A stretch of 64,000 nt of DNA from Xylanibacillus composti (GCF_018403685.1 NZ_BOVK01000025.1:1-64000), one strand, 5' to 3'. Counted from the stretch's first letter, positions 9,401 through 17,757 are shown. Numbers and translations: made by a program. Notes: generated by a model not told the origin, from the sequence alone.

Positions 9401-10977
9401 AAGCGAGCGGCCGCCAGGCGAAGATCATCGTCAAGGTTCCGGTCGTTCCGGGCATTGGCACCATTGCCGTCGGCGTGGCCAAAGCTGGCGCCAACATCAT
9501 CACCCTGTCCGGCTTTGACGGCGGTACCGGCGCTGCGCGCATGCATTCCCTGCAGCATGTCGGCTTGCCGACGGAGATCGGCACGAAGCTCGCGCATGTG
9601 GCCCTGATCGAGGCCGGCCTGCGCGACAAAGTGGAAATCTGGTCCGATGGCGGCATGAAATCCGGCACGGACGTTGTGAAGATGATGATGCTTGGCGCGA
9701 ACCGCTGCGGATTCGGCAGCTTGTCCATGCAGGCGATCGGCTGTACGACATGCCGCGGCTGCCATCTGGACACCTGTCACGTCGGGATTGCCACGCAGAT
9801 CGATTCCATGGAAGAAGCCGATGAAAAAGGCCTTCGCCGTTTCGTGCCGCGCGTATACGATACAGCCGTTGACAGCCTCGTGCGCATCTTCAACGGCATG
9901 GGCGACGAAATCCGCGAGATTGTTGCAAAGCTCGGCTTCAAGAGCGCGCAAGAACTTGTCGGCCGCTCCGATCTGCTGAAGCAGATTAACGGTTTGGGCC
10001 GCATGGACTTGACCGACCTGCTTCGTCCGGCGCCGATTCAATTCGTTGTGCCGACGATGGAAGCCAACATCTCGACTTCGGATATCATGGAAGTCGCCGC
10101 AGGCGCGGAGGGTCAGGAGTACTTCCCGTCCGCTATCGCGTTCGACTGCAAGGTTGAGCGCAAGTGGTCCCGCATCGATGCGAAGCACCGGATCATCGGC
10201 ACTCGCTTCGCCAGCCATCGCGTGCGCGACCGCTTCGACGGCAGCTACGACGCGCTTCCGAACGTCGAACTGGAGCTGAACGAAGGTTCTGTGCCGGGCA
10301 ACGGCCTGGGCGCCTTCAATGCACGCGGCGTTAACATCACCGTCCGCGGCGGTTCCGAGGATGGCGTCGGCAAGATGGCATTCGGCGGCAAGGTCGCCAT
10401 TCTGAAAGACCTTGGCAAGAACCGAGCGTTCCTTAACGGCTCTGTCGGCAAGTCCTTTGGATACGGCGCACAGAAAGGCTTGTTCCTGATTCAAGGGAAT
10501 GCCGACTCCCGCGCATGCATCCGGTTCTCCGGAGCCGATGTCGTCTTCGGCGGCGAGATTGAAACCCCGCTGCAGGACGAATTGGGCGGCATCGCTTCGC
10601 GAGCGAACCTGAAGGGCTTCGCCTTCGAATATATGACGAACGGCCGTGCCGTAGTGCTCGGCGACCCGGGTCCATGGATCTGTGCCGGCATGACCGGCGG
10701 CGTGATCTACCAGCGCCTTGTTCCGGAGATGGGCATGGACAAAGCGGCGATTGAACGCCGCATTGCGAAGGGCGCGAAGGTCGACATTGAAGCGTTGGAC
10801 GATCAAGGCCGTGCGGACTTGAACGAGCTGCTTGGCATTTACCGCGACGAGCTGGAACGCTCCGGCCAGTCCGAAGCAGCTGCGAAAATCTCCAGCTTGC
10901 TTGCCGACCTCGATGCGAACTTTGTCCGCATCGCGCCAGTGACTATGCAAGCCGATCAGTCCGTGGCAACGGAATAA
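6418..10977 (+). CDS. gltB: Glutamate synthase large subunit
   Basis: 1519 residues, the normal size of the alpha subunit. Cys22 in HDSCGVI is the expected N-terminal nucleophile of the glutaminase domain after propeptide removal, followed by the FMN-binding synthase barrel. The 3Fe-4S ligand motif GCTTCRGCHLDTCHVG lies near residue 1110, and a glycine-rich beta-helix domain is C-terminal. It makes two glutamates from glutamine and 2-oxoglutarate. No gltD (NADPH-oxidising small subunit) follows: the gene ends in its own terminator. Possible starts are the ATG at 6418 and the one at 6430; both leave the Cys in place. Confidence 0.95.
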   Translation: MREAMLNEGKFQNLTQEEHDSCGVICIVEKNGHPSRDNVQKTIDALVKMEHRSGFIDGEGDGCGILTDIPRALWEKRLHDKQLDGKLAYDERFFVGHIFLPRKLDQSVAEMQAGIREMLQHAGISIVLEQENAVDNSVLGLNARNDEPVFWQIAGLVEKGEVNANDHLFELHVAIESKYVVHVASMSTVTAAYKVMGSASILPKYFLDTQDALFAAQVTIGHNRYSTNTLSNFFRVQPFSLLGHNGEINTIKKMRYEAEMVGVPLVDGGSDSQDMNRTIETFIHRFGLSLFEAMEVVFPPIINEMKAYRPELQDLYVYYRQMWGHYAQGPAAIVSRYGNECVFSVDALGLRPLWIVESETSLYFSSEQGVITVGEMVSEPKPIAPGEKVGVVLTPGEHVQVVPYTELQAKVLERAAARDLGLEGMRKHLDHAIEEKALAAAQTAEADFEPTDAMYSAFGWDREGMQMIESMAKTGAEPIRSLGHDGPLAAIHWERQNIPDFIKESVAVVTNPAIDRDREMEHFSTRVVVGPRPPIYGKVDARLRLELAAPLVLEGKLGIGSYEALGQLSYEQLVAQFAAQGEQAVAVLPLYRKRGVNLKDALAQLADLAIQAVREGATLVILDDAGVHTEDRLWLDPHLAVSKVDIALKSEKIALGDNLRRQAGIVLRSGGVRNLHDIAVAYGLGADVVSPYMLFATAAAKEGSEAAQKVLQALQKGLEKVISTIGTHELRGYTRFFSSIGFHPEVAEVLDIVNYLGSEQGGTSFADLEEDAEKRYEDYNHNSKAKAARNFHFFQRMWKALNEAADGSAPYSDYRDKLLEEEAKNPISIRHLAAFDFEKTQNEGRKELDPSQVDISIGDHSLPMLISSMSFGSQNEIAFRAYAEAGERLNMVTMNGEGGEIKDMLGKYKRTRGAQVASGRFGVNVELANAVAFLEIKIGQGAKPGEGGHLPGSKVTAKIAEARNATIGSDLISPSNNHDIYSIEDLAQIISELKEASGRQAKIIVKVPVVPGIGTIAVGVAKAGANIITLSGFDGGTGAARMHSLQHVGLPTEIGTKLAHVALIEAGLRDKVEIWSDGGMKSGTDVVKMMMLGANRCGFGSLSMQAIGCTTCRGCHLDTCHVGIATQIDSMEEADEKGLRRFVPRVYDTAVDSLVRIFNGMGDEIREIVAKLGFKSAQELVGRSDLLKQINGLGRMDLTDLLRPAPIQFVVPTMEANISTSDIMEVAAGAEGQEYFPSAIAFDCKVERKWSRIDAKHRIIGTRFASHRVRDRFDGSYDALPNVELELNEGSVPGNGLGAFNARGVNITVRGGSEDGVGKMAFGGKVAILKDLGKNRAFLNGSVGKSFGYGAQKGLFLIQGNADSRACIRFSGADVVFGGEIETPLQDELGGIASRANLKGFAFEYMTNGRAVVLGDPGPWICAGMTGGVIYQRLVPEMGMDKAAIERRIAKGAKVDIEALDDQGRADLNELLGIYRDELERSGQSEAAAKISSLLADLDANFVRIAPVTMQADQSVATE

Positions 10978-11155
10978 TCCGTCCGCGCCGCGATAAGCGA
11001 ATGGCACAGCTTGGGTGAGTTGAGAGCAAGCAGCTCCCATCAGGCTTTGCCATTCGCGCCTGCGGCCAGCCCCTTGTGTGCTGGCCGCATGGAGTGTCTG
11101 TTTATGCAACGCGGTTATGTTCATACAGCTACCCTTCCAGAATAGAATGAAGAAA

Positions 11156-11197
11156 AGCGTCTATAAAAGCCTTCGCGGCCTTATAGACGCTTTTTTT
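11156..11197 (+). terminator. Rho-independent terminator of gltB
   Basis: AGCGTCTATAA (11156-11166) pairs perfectly with TTATAGACGCT (11181-11191) and is followed by a T-run. AAAA on the left side lets it act for the opposing eda operon too. Upstream, GCGAATGGCA (10997-11006) and TGCCATTCGC (11048-11057) form another long-range inverted repeat without a T-run. Confidence 0.9.
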
Positions 11198-11298
11198 GGT
11201 TGCTGCTTGGCTCCTCAACCTGCCCGGCTTGACGCTCGGGCGCTTGCGATCATCCGCCCGAACAGCACTCCTGCCTAGCCGTTTGGAACTGTAACTTT

Positions 11299-11481
11299 TA
11301 CGGACATAGGTGACCGTTACAGTGCGTATGGGGCGCTTTTAGACAATGTAGCGGACGCGGATGACCATTAGCGCTGAATTGACAGGTCAAAACAACGCTT
11401 TATGGCCTCTAATGGACAGCAGCGGCCGTTAGAAAATCAGAAGAGCGTTTTTTGCACGCTAACGGACAGGAATGACCGCTA
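11299..11481. repeat. Array of four imperfect palindromic intergenic repeats
   Basis: Four related 21-22 base elements at 11299-11319, 11349-11370, 11410-11431 and 11460-11481 follow the pattern TA(A/G)CGGACA-N4-TGACCGNTA, each an imperfect palindrome. Start-to-start distances are 50, 61 and 50 bases. A GCGCTTTT- or GCGTTTT-like block follows units 1 to 3. The rest of the gltB-eda gap (11198-11298 and 11482-11645) shows no gene. Confidence 0.75.
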
Positions 11482-11645
11482 CAGCTTCAAACCGGCTGCT
11501 CCGGTCATCCCGTTCTTCCCTTCTGCTCCCTGTCTGCTCTTTGCGCCCCGGCCCCTGCCTCGTGTCCAGCAGCTATCGTGCAGGTGGCAGCAATTATGTT
11601 CTCGGTAGTCTCATGTTCCATCAAACCGCAGAAAGGGGATAGTCC

Positions 11646-12311
11646 TTACTGCCCCTTCGCCTTGCGGAAGGCGTCCACGTAGGCGGCGGCCTTCTCCGTA
11701 ATCAGCTCGAAGTTGCCAGTCTTGACCGCTTCCTTCGTCAGATCGGAGCCAATGCCGACAGCCACCGCACCTGCCTTGATCCAGTCGCCCAGGTTGTCCA
11801 GGTCGACACCGCCTGTCGGCATGACGTTCGCCTGCGGCAGCGGGCCCTTAATCGCGGAGATCATCGACGGCGAGAACAGGTTGCCCGGGAACAGCTTGAC
11901 GATATCGACGCCAAGCTCCAACGCGCTCTGAATGTCCTGAATGGTCATCACTCCCGGCATGACGGGCACGCGGTAGCGATTGCACAAGCGGACCGTCTCC
12001 GGATTCAGGGACGGGCCAACGATGAACTCAGCTCCGCTGAGAATGGCGGCGCGGGCCGTTTCCGGATCGAGCACGGTTCCGACGCCTACGACAGCGTAAT
12101 TGTCCGCGCTCGGGTCGGCGCTGGAGTACTTGCCTGCAAGGGTCTCCATTGCCTTCAGGGCGAACGGGGTTGTCATCGTCAGCTCAATAATCCGCATGCC
12201 GCCGGCGATGCTGCGATCTGCCATCTCCACTGCTTCCTCCGGCGAGCTGGCACGCAGTACGGCGACGACGCCTCCATCCGTAATTTGTTGGATCAGCTTT
12301 AACTTTTTCAT
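11646..12311 (-). CDS. eda: KDPG/KHG aldolase
   Basis: 221 residues, a class-I aldolase barrel. Glu43 (IIELTM), the Schiff-base Lys139 in VKLFPGN and the phosphate-binding PTGGV are all visible. It splits 2-keto-3-deoxy-6-phosphogluconate into pyruvate and glyceraldehyde-3-phosphate, the last step of the uronate route encoded by this operon. AAGGAG lies upstream of the ATG at 12311. It is the last gene of the minus-strand kdu/kdg operon. Confidence 0.93.
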   Translation of the reverse strand: MKKLKLIQQITDGGVVAVLRASSPEEAVEMADRSIAGGMRIIELTMTTPFALKAMETLAGKYSSADPSADNYAVVGVGTVLDPETARAAILSGAEFIVGPSLNPETVRLCNRYRVPVMPGVMTIQDIQSALELGVDIVKLFPGNLFSPSMISAIKGPLPQANVMPTGGVDLDNLGDWIKAGAVAVGIGSDLTKEAVKTGNFELITEKAAAYVDAFRKAKGQ

Positions 12312-12376
12312 AACGACTGCTTGCTCCTTCTATCGATTATCGATAATTCTTCTGCTATGAAATCTTTATTTAGTCT

Positions 12377-13345
12377 TTATCGTTCTATATGTTTAGCGTT
12401 GTTCATCTTCGCTTGCACTTCCTCGTATGTCGGCATGCCTTCCCAATCGCCTTCGATTTGGATGATCATCGAGCCAAGCAGGTTGCCTTGGCGCACTGCC
12501 TCTTCGTCGCTCATGCCGCGCGTAATGCCTGCAAGGAAGCCCGCACAGAACGCATCTCCTGCTCCAACCGTATCGACTACATTCTCTACCAGCTCATAGC
12601 GCACCGGGGTAGCCTGGCCATTTTGCACCACATAGGTGGCTCCTTCCCCGCCTTTGACGATCGAGGTGGTCTTCATTTCATGCAGCTTGTTGAAGATGGC
12701 CCGTTCGTCCTCTGTGTTGTAGAGCAGCCTCAGCTCGTCCAACCCTGGCAGGAAATAATCGACTTCGGCCGCCACCGGCAGCACGAACTCTCTGGCCTGC
12801 TCAATCGTCCACAGCTTCAGACGCAAGTTCGGATCGAAGCTGACCTTGACGCCGTTCTTCTTCGCCAGGCGGATCGCTTCCCGAAGCGTCTCCCGGCAGC
12901 TCTCGCTCAGCGCTGCTGTAATCCCGGTAATATGAAGCACCTTGGCCGAGGCGATATAGGCTTCATCCAGATGCTCCGGCTTCATCACACTGGCCGCCGT
13001 CTGCTTGCGGTTATAATAGACGTTAATCTTGCCTGCCACTTTATCGCGGAACATGACGCCGGTAGGTCCCTCATCGGTGAGCGCTGCGGCGGACACATCC
13101 ACCCCTTCGCTGCGAAGCGTTTTCAAAATCGTGCGGCCAAAAGGATCGTTCCCCATACGGCCGAACCAGCCGACCTTGCTGCCCATGCGTGCCAGCCCGA
13201 TCGCCACATTGCTCTCTGCACCGCCGAAGCCTTTCACAAGCAATTCCGTCTGCTCCAGAGCAACGGCACGAAGCGGCATTAACAGACCCATCGATTCGCC
13301 AAAAGTCACTACATCAAGGACGCCATTTGTTTTGTTTGATTCCAT
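12377..13345 (-). CDS. kdgK: 2-keto-3-deoxygluconate kinase (PfkB family)
   Basis: 322 residues, a ribokinase/PfkB fold. An N-terminal substrate part (VTFGESM) and the C-terminal signature DTVGAGDAF with the catalytic Asp are visible. It phosphorylates KDG to KDPG, the substrate of the aldolase encoded 65 bases downstream. AAAGGAGG precedes the ATG at 13345. Other PfkB sugar kinases are possible from sequence alone; the gene order makes KDG kinase by far the best call. Confidence 0.9.
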   Translation of the reverse strand: MESNKTNGVLDVVTFGESMGLLMPLRAVALEQTELLVKGFGGAESNVAIGLARMGSKVGWFGRMGNDPFGRTILKTLRSEGVDVSAAALTDEGPTGVMFRDKVAGKINVYYNRKQTAASVMKPEHLDEAYIASAKVLHITGITAALSESCRETLREAIRLAKKNGVKVSFDPNLRLKLWTIEQAREFVLPVAAEVDYFLPGLDELRLLYNTEDERAIFNKLHEMKTTSIVKGGEGATYVVQNGQATPVRYELVENVVDTVGAGDAFCAGFLAGITRGMSDEEAVRQGNLLGSMIIQIEGDWEGMPTYEEVQAKMNNAKHIER

Positions 13346-13372
13346 GTGTGTTCGACTCCTCCTTTGCCCCCA

Positions 13373-14221
13373 TTATACTTGTTTTCGCTGGAAGACTCCA
13401 TACATGAGGTGATATGTCGAAGGAATTTCCCCCTCTGCGGCGCAAAGCGTCTCATAACAGCGCTCAACGGAATGAAGCAGCCTTCTGCACGCTGACAGGC
13501 CGGGAAAGCCCATATGCAGCACACTGCCGGCACCCAGCTCTTTCGCATGGGACAGCAGACTGTGCACACTCGGATACGAGCGTGTCTGGATGACTTCACT
13601 TGTGTGCAGAGGAACTGCTTCCGGCAGCAGCCAGGCGCTCCGAACATCTGCAGATGGTGCGAAATTAGCAGACGCAAATCCTGCGGCTTCTACTGGATGC
13701 AGCGCTCCCGCCGCTCCGTTCAACACGGTCAGATCCGCATGCGGACAGCGCGCAGCCAGCCGCGAGACCAGCTTGCCATCCCCTGCGCCAATATCCAAAA
13801 CACGCAGCGAACGTCTTCCCGAGAGATGCTTCTTGTCGCCATACTGCTGCAGCAAAGTCCATAAGCTTGCAGCCATTTCCTCCTGAATGGCGCCTGCAGG
13901 CCCGTTCCGCTGTCCAGGCGGCCTGCCCGAATCGACTGGTACAGCAGCCTGCCCGATAGAGTATCCATCCCCTTCCGTTCGCCTGTGAACAGAAATCGCC
14001 ATCCTCTGCACCCCCATCTGCTGATCCGGTTTCTTTACCGTCAATGTATGCGATGCTGCTGCCATCCATGCGCCGTGCAGCCGCAGGCATCTGACAGAGC
14101 CGTGCATCGGTTGGGCCATCCGCCGCCAACCAGGGGAAAACAAAAGGGCGTGCCGCAGATCCGGTTGCTTGCCAACCCGGATGCTATCGGCATCGCCCTC
14201 TTGCAGATCAACCTGCTTCAT
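13373..14221 (-). CDS. Predicted class-I SAM-dependent methyltransferase
   Basis: Up to 282 residues. A SAM-binding motif I (RVLDIGAGDGKL, near residue 145) is followed by the beta-2 segment of a Rossmann methyltransferase. The first 110 residues are not recognisable. The start is uncertain: the ATG at 14221 has only a weak ribosome site, and internal ATGs near codons 71 and 76 are alternatives. It sits 25 bases after the IMPase gene and 27 bases before kdgK, so it is co-transcribed with a sugar-acid pathway in which no methylation step is known. Substrate unknown. Confidence 0.65.
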   Translation of the reverse strand: MKQVDLQEGDADSIRVGKQPDLRHALLFSPGWRRMAQPMHGSVRCLRLHGAWMAAASHTLTVKKPDQQMGVQRMAISVHRRTEGDGYSIGQAAVPVDSGRPPGQRNGPAGAIQEEMAASLWTLLQQYGDKKHLSGRRSLRVLDIGAGDGKLVSRLAARCPHADLTVLNGAAGALHPVEAAGFASANFAPSADVRSAWLLPEAVPLHTSEVIQTRSYPSVHSLLSHAKELGAGSVLHMGFPGLSACRRLLHSVERCYETLCAAEGEIPSTYHLMYGVFQRKQV

Positions 14222-14246
14222 AACGCTCTGATGCGCTTCTAATTCA

Positions 14247-15095
14247 TTAGGCTTGTTCCAACTCTGTTAGCAGCTCATCATGAATGCGTCCGTTCGACGC
14301 CAGGACATCACGCACTTCCAGCGTATACGGATTTCCATTCAGGTCAGTGATTCGCCCGCCCGACTCCTGCACGATCAGGGAACCGGCCGCCAAATCCCAG
14401 GCGTTCAGGCCGTACTCCCAGAACCCGCTTAGTCTCCCTGCCGCTACATAGGCCAGATGGAGCGCCGCGGACCCCGCAGTCCGCACATTGCGCGCCTTGT
14501 TCACGATTCGATTCAATCCGCGCATATTCGCGGTAAGATTCTTGCCGCGATCCGCAGGAAAGCCGGTGGCGATCAGGCTGTCCGACAAGCGCAGCTCCTC
14601 CGAAACAGCCGTCCGCTTGCCCCGTAAGTATGCTCCCTTCCCCCGTTCTGCCACGAACATCTCGTCATGGAAAGGGTTGTACACAACGCCGAGCTGCACC
14701 TCGCCGCGAACGGCCAGCGCAATCGAAACGCAGTAAAACGGAAATCCGTGAATAAAGTTCGTAGTGCCGTCAATTGGGTCTACAATCCATAAAAACTCGC
14801 TATCCTTGCACTCGCCCAACGCTTTCGCCGAAGCTTCAGCACCAGGCTCGACGCCCTCTTCCCCCAAAAAATCATGCTGCGGAAAATGAGTCTGGATGAG
14901 GTTGCGGATCATCGTCTCCGAGCCCTTGTCCACTTCCGTTACCAAATCCGTTGGCGAAGACTTCAGGTTCAACTCCTGAAATTGTCCCATGCGGCTTTTG
15001 ATCCATTCGCCGGATTTCGAAGCGGCGCTGATGGCTACGGCAGTATGGTTTTTGCTGCCTACGACATATGGCGTTTTTCCATCGCTTGTACCCAT
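14247..15095 (-). CDS. Inositol monophosphatase family protein
   Basis: 282 residues. The metal-binding motifs of the IMPase superfamily are present: GEEG (78-81), IVDPIDGTTNF (from residue 104, catalytic Asp106) and NAWDLAAG near residue 230. The family dephosphorylates inositol phosphates or related sugar phosphates with Mg2+ in the cytosol. Its place between kduD and a methyltransferase suggests a sugar-phosphate substrate linked to uronate use, but this is inference. The start codon has only a weak ribosome site. Confidence 0.88.
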   Translation of the reverse strand: MGTSDGKTPYVVGSKNHTAVAISAASKSGEWIKSRMGQFQELNLKSSPTDLVTEVDKGSETMIRNLIQTHFPQHDFLGEEGVEPGAEASAKALGECKDSEFLWIVDPIDGTTNFIHGFPFYCVSIALAVRGEVQLGVVYNPFHDEMFVAERGKGAYLRGKRTAVSEELRLSDSLIATGFPADRGKNLTANMRGLNRIVNKARNVRTAGSAALHLAYVAAGRLSGFWEYGLNAWDLAAGSLIVQESGGRITDLNGNPYTLEVRDVLASNGRIHDELLTELEQA

Positions 15096-15214
15096 GGCAT
15101 CCCACTCTTTTCTCTTCGGTTCTCTTTACCTATTCTACTGAATATACGTGGGAATTGCTATAAGGTTTCAGCCTGTTTTGGAAACCGCTTCGCGGTTGGG
15201 CCTTCCGCGCCTTC

Positions 15215-15970
15215 CTACCGCACCATCCAGCCGCCATCGACGCAAAGCACATGGCCGCTCATATAATCGGAAGCGGAAGAGGCCAGGAAGACCACCGGAC
15301 CGGCAAGATCCTCAGGCTCGCCCCAACGGCCTGCAGGAATGCGCTCCACAATTTGCCGATTGCGCGCCTCGTCCGCCTGCAGCGCTGCAGTGTTGTCCGT
15401 GCTCATATATCCCGGAGCGATGGCGTTCACCTGAATGCCCTTGGCCGCCCATTCGTTGGCGAACGCTTTCGTCAGTCCGGCTACCGCATGCTTGCTGGCA
15501 GTATAGCCTGGTACGGTAATCCCTCCCTGGAAGGAAAGCATGGAGGCGATATTGATGATCTTGCCGCTGCCTTGCGCAAGCATCTCCCTGCCAGCCAGCT
15601 GGCAAAGCACAAAAACGGCATTCAAATTGACATCCAGCACGTCCTGCCAATCCTCGTACGCATGCTCAGCCGCCGGCGTGCGCCGAATGACGCCTGCATT
15701 GTTGACCAAAATATCGATGCGTCCGAACACCCGCTTCACTTCCGCAATGAGCAACGGCAGCTGATCGCGATCACTGACATCGCATTGGACGATATGCGCC
15801 CGCCTGCCATGCTGTTCCACCAGCTGCTTCGTCTGTTCCGCAGAGGTGCGCGAAGTGACCAGCGCCACATCTGCTCCCGCCTGCGCCAAGCCTGCCGCTA
15901 TCGCTTTGCCGAGTCCCCGTCCCGCACCCGTCACGATCGCGGTTTTCCCCGTTAAATCAAACCAGTTCAT
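15215..15970 (-). CDS. kduD: 2-dehydro-3-deoxy-D-gluconate 5-dehydrogenase
   Basis: 251 residues, a short-chain dehydrogenase. The NAD-binding TGAGRGLG (14-21), NNAG (90-93), Ser143, Tyr156 and Lys160 of the catalytic site are visible. It reduces 2,5-diketo-3-deoxygluconate (from KduI) to 2-keto-3-deoxygluconate. It begins 6 bases after the regulator gene and is part of the kdu/kdg operon. The family alone would be broad; adjacency to kduI fixes the call. Confidence 0.9.
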   Translation of the reverse strand: MNWFDLTGKTAIVTGAGRGLGKAIAAGLAQAGADVALVTSRTSAEQTKQLVEQHGRRAHIVQCDVSDRDQLPLLIAEVKRVFGRIDILVNNAGVIRRTPAAEHAYEDWQDVLDVNLNAVFVLCQLAGREMLAQGSGKIINIASMLSFQGGITVPGYTASKHAVAGLTKAFANEWAAKGIQVNAIAPGYMSTDNTAALQADEARNRQIVERIPAGRWGEPEDLAGPVVFLASSASDYMSGHVLCVDGGWMVR

Positions 15971-15976
15971 TCCCGT

Positions 15977-16744
15977 TCATTCCTCCTTGCCCGCAGCTTG
16001 AATCTGAACTCCGCCCGCCTTGTATGTTTCCAAAACCTCCGGTGCGATACCGCTGTCCGTCAGAAACAGGTCAACTTCATCCAAATCGGCAAAGGTGACG
16101 AGCGCCGCCTTGTCGAACTTGCTGTGATCCGCTACACAATACACCGTTTGCGCACAAGCAACCCAAGCCTTCTTCTGCTCAATCAGATCATCGATAAAAA
16201 CCGTCAATCCATATTCCGGATGGATGCCGGTCGCAGACAGGAAAGCCTTCTGCACATTCATGCTCCTGATCCAGTCCAGATTGTGCGTACCGATCAAGTG
16301 ATTATGACGGCGATACCCGCCCGGCACAATGAGCCGAATCTGTTCCTTCACGGCAAGCTCGCGTATGATCATCACATCATTCGTCAGCACGGTCAGCTCT
16401 TCGTTCGCCAGTCGCTTGGCAATTTCCAACGTGGTGCTGCCGCCGTCCAGCGCGATAATATCACCCTTGCGTATAAGCCCGATGGCAGCTTCGGCAATCT
16501 CCGCCTTCTCCTGCATACATCGCGTATTCGGAATTTGCAATGTCAGCAGCTGGCTGTTCTCCTCCGTCGGCTGCACAGCTCCCCCATGAATGCGCTTAAG
16601 GTGACCGCTCCGTTCGAGCTTCTCCAGGTCCTCCCGAACCGTCTTCTCGGTCACCTGCAGCTCTGTGCTGAGGTCAGACACCTTCACGGCGCCTTGACGC
16701 TGCAGCTTATCCAATATAATTCGTTGCCTCTCTACGGCCAGCAT
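15977..16744 (-). CDS. DeoR-family transcriptional regulator
   Basis: 255 residues. An N-terminal DeoR winged helix-turn-helix (ERQRIILDKL, VSDLSTEL, EKTVREDLEKLE, HGGAV) precedes a sugar-phosphate isomerase-like sensor domain with IALDGGSTTLE and VLTNDV. Such repressors release DNA on binding a phosphorylated sugar. It is the second gene of the kdu operon and probably controls it through the 10-bp repeats at 17613-17642. Uronate operons are often controlled by other regulator families (IclR- or GntR-type), so DeoR control is somewhat unusual. Confidence 0.88.
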   Translation of the reverse strand: MLAVERQRIILDKLQRQGAVKVSDLSTELQVTEKTVREDLEKLERSGHLKRIHGGAVQPTEENSQLLTLQIPNTRCMQEKAEIAEAAIGLIRKGDIIALDGGSTTLEIAKRLANEELTVLTNDVMIIRELAVKEQIRLIVPGGYRRHNHLIGTHNLDWIRSMNVQKAFLSATGIHPEYGLTVFIDDLIEQKKAWVACAQTVYCVADHSKFDKAALVTFADLDEVDLFLTDSGIAPEVLETYKAGGVQIQAAGKEE

Positions 16745-16765
16745 AGACCCGTTCCTCCCTGTTGC

Positions 16766-17596
16766 TTACTTCAACGTATTCATCGGCACCGGGTCCATAT
16801 CCTTGAAGGTATAATTTTCTCCCGCCATCGCCCATATGAAGGAATAGCTTGCAGTCCCTGCTCCGGAATGGATCGACCACGGCGGCGAAAGGACTGCCTG
16901 CTCATTTTTCACAACAATATGACGGGTTTCATTCGGCTCGCCCATCAAGTGAAACACACGGGTATCCTCTTCCATGTTGAAATACAAGTAAGCCTCCATC
17001 CTCCGATCATGGAGATGAGGCGGCATTGTATTCCAGATGCTGCCCGGCTTCAGCAGCGTGATGCCCAGCATCAGCTGGCAGCTTTGCACGCCATCTGCGT
17101 GAATGTATTGGTAAATAGTGCGTTCATTCGATGTATCCAGCGATCCCATATGCATCGGATTCGCCTTGTCGATGGAGATTTTGACAGTCGGCAGGCTTGC
17201 ATGCGCCAGTGCGGAAGTGAAGTACAGCTTCGCCGGATCGGACGAATCTGCGCTGGCCAACTCCACGCTTGTAGCGCCGCGTCCAACATAGAGCGCATCA
17301 AGCTTCTGCAGCTCGTAGGCTTCACCGTCCACTGCAAGGATGGCCGGACCGCCGATGTTCACGAAGCCAGCCTCCCGCCGTTCCAGGAAAGAGCCCGTCT
17401 TCCAGGTTTCGTCTGCCGCGAGCTGCAGCGCCTTGCTGACAGGCACACAGCCCCCTATCACCATCCGGTCGTAGTGGGTGTACACCATCTGGATAGCATC
17501 CGCTTGAAACAGCTCCTCGATCAAGAAATCCTGCCGAATTCGCTCCGTTGTATAAGTCTTGAAGTCCGTCGGATTGGTTGCATGTCTGACTTGCAT
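16766..17596 (-). CDS. kduI: 5-keto-4-deoxyuronate isomerase
   Basis: 276 residues, the usual size of the KduI cupin family. The metal-binding stretch PPHLHDRRMEAYLYF and the later SIHSG carry the expected His/Glu ligands. It isomerises 5-keto-4-deoxyuronate, the product of unsaturated pectin or glycosaminoglycan oligomers, to 2,5-diketo-3-deoxygluconate. The start is the ATG at 17596 with GGGAGG upstream; the 12 codons before it in the open frame lack a ribosome site. First gene of the operon. Confidence 0.93.
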   Translation of the reverse strand: MQVRHATNPTDFKTYTTERIRQDFLIEELFQADAIQMVYTHYDRMVIGGCVPVSKALQLAADETWKTGSFLERREAGFVNIGGPAILAVDGEAYELQKLDALYVGRGATSVELASADSSDPAKLYFTSALAHASLPTVKISIDKANPMHMGSLDTSNERTIYQYIHADGVQSCQLMLGITLLKPGSIWNTMPPHLHDRRMEAYLYFNMEEDTRVFHLMGEPNETRHIVVKNEQAVLSPPWSIHSGAGTASYSFIWAMAGENYTFKDMDPVPMNTLK

Positions 17597-17612
17597 CCGT
17601 TTATCCTCCCTT

Positions 17613-17651
17613 TTATGTTCGTTATAGTTCATTTTCGTTCATATTATCACA
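17613..17651 (-). promoter_or_regulatory. kdu operon promoter and putative DeoR operator
   Basis: On the minus strand an extended -10 (TG-T-GATAAT, 17643-17651) with a poor -35 is followed by three abutting 10-base direct repeats at 17633-17642, 17623-17632 and 17613-17622 (ATGAACGAAA, ATGAACTATA, ACGAACATAA). The repeats cover the transcription start and leader. DeoR-type repressors commonly use direct repeats, so this is the likely operator. Confidence 0.5.
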
Positions 17652-17757
17652 CCCCCTTGAGACCGTAAAGGTATTTTTCGAACATTTCCACTCGTTCGAC
17701 TTTTCTTCCTCTTCTCCCCCTCGCAGCGTTTCGCTGAACCGATTCTTTTGAATGAAC

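Noticed and set aside
8314-11124. A 936-codon open frame antisense to gltB
   Set aside because: It follows the codon phase of the real glutamate synthase gene in a GC-rich region, has no ribosome site or recognisable domain, and the plus strand has complete GltB motifs.
15998-17668. A 556-codon plus-strand frame across the deoR-kduI region
   Set aside because: Shadow of two well-supported minus-strand genes; no domain, and it would cross the operon promoter.
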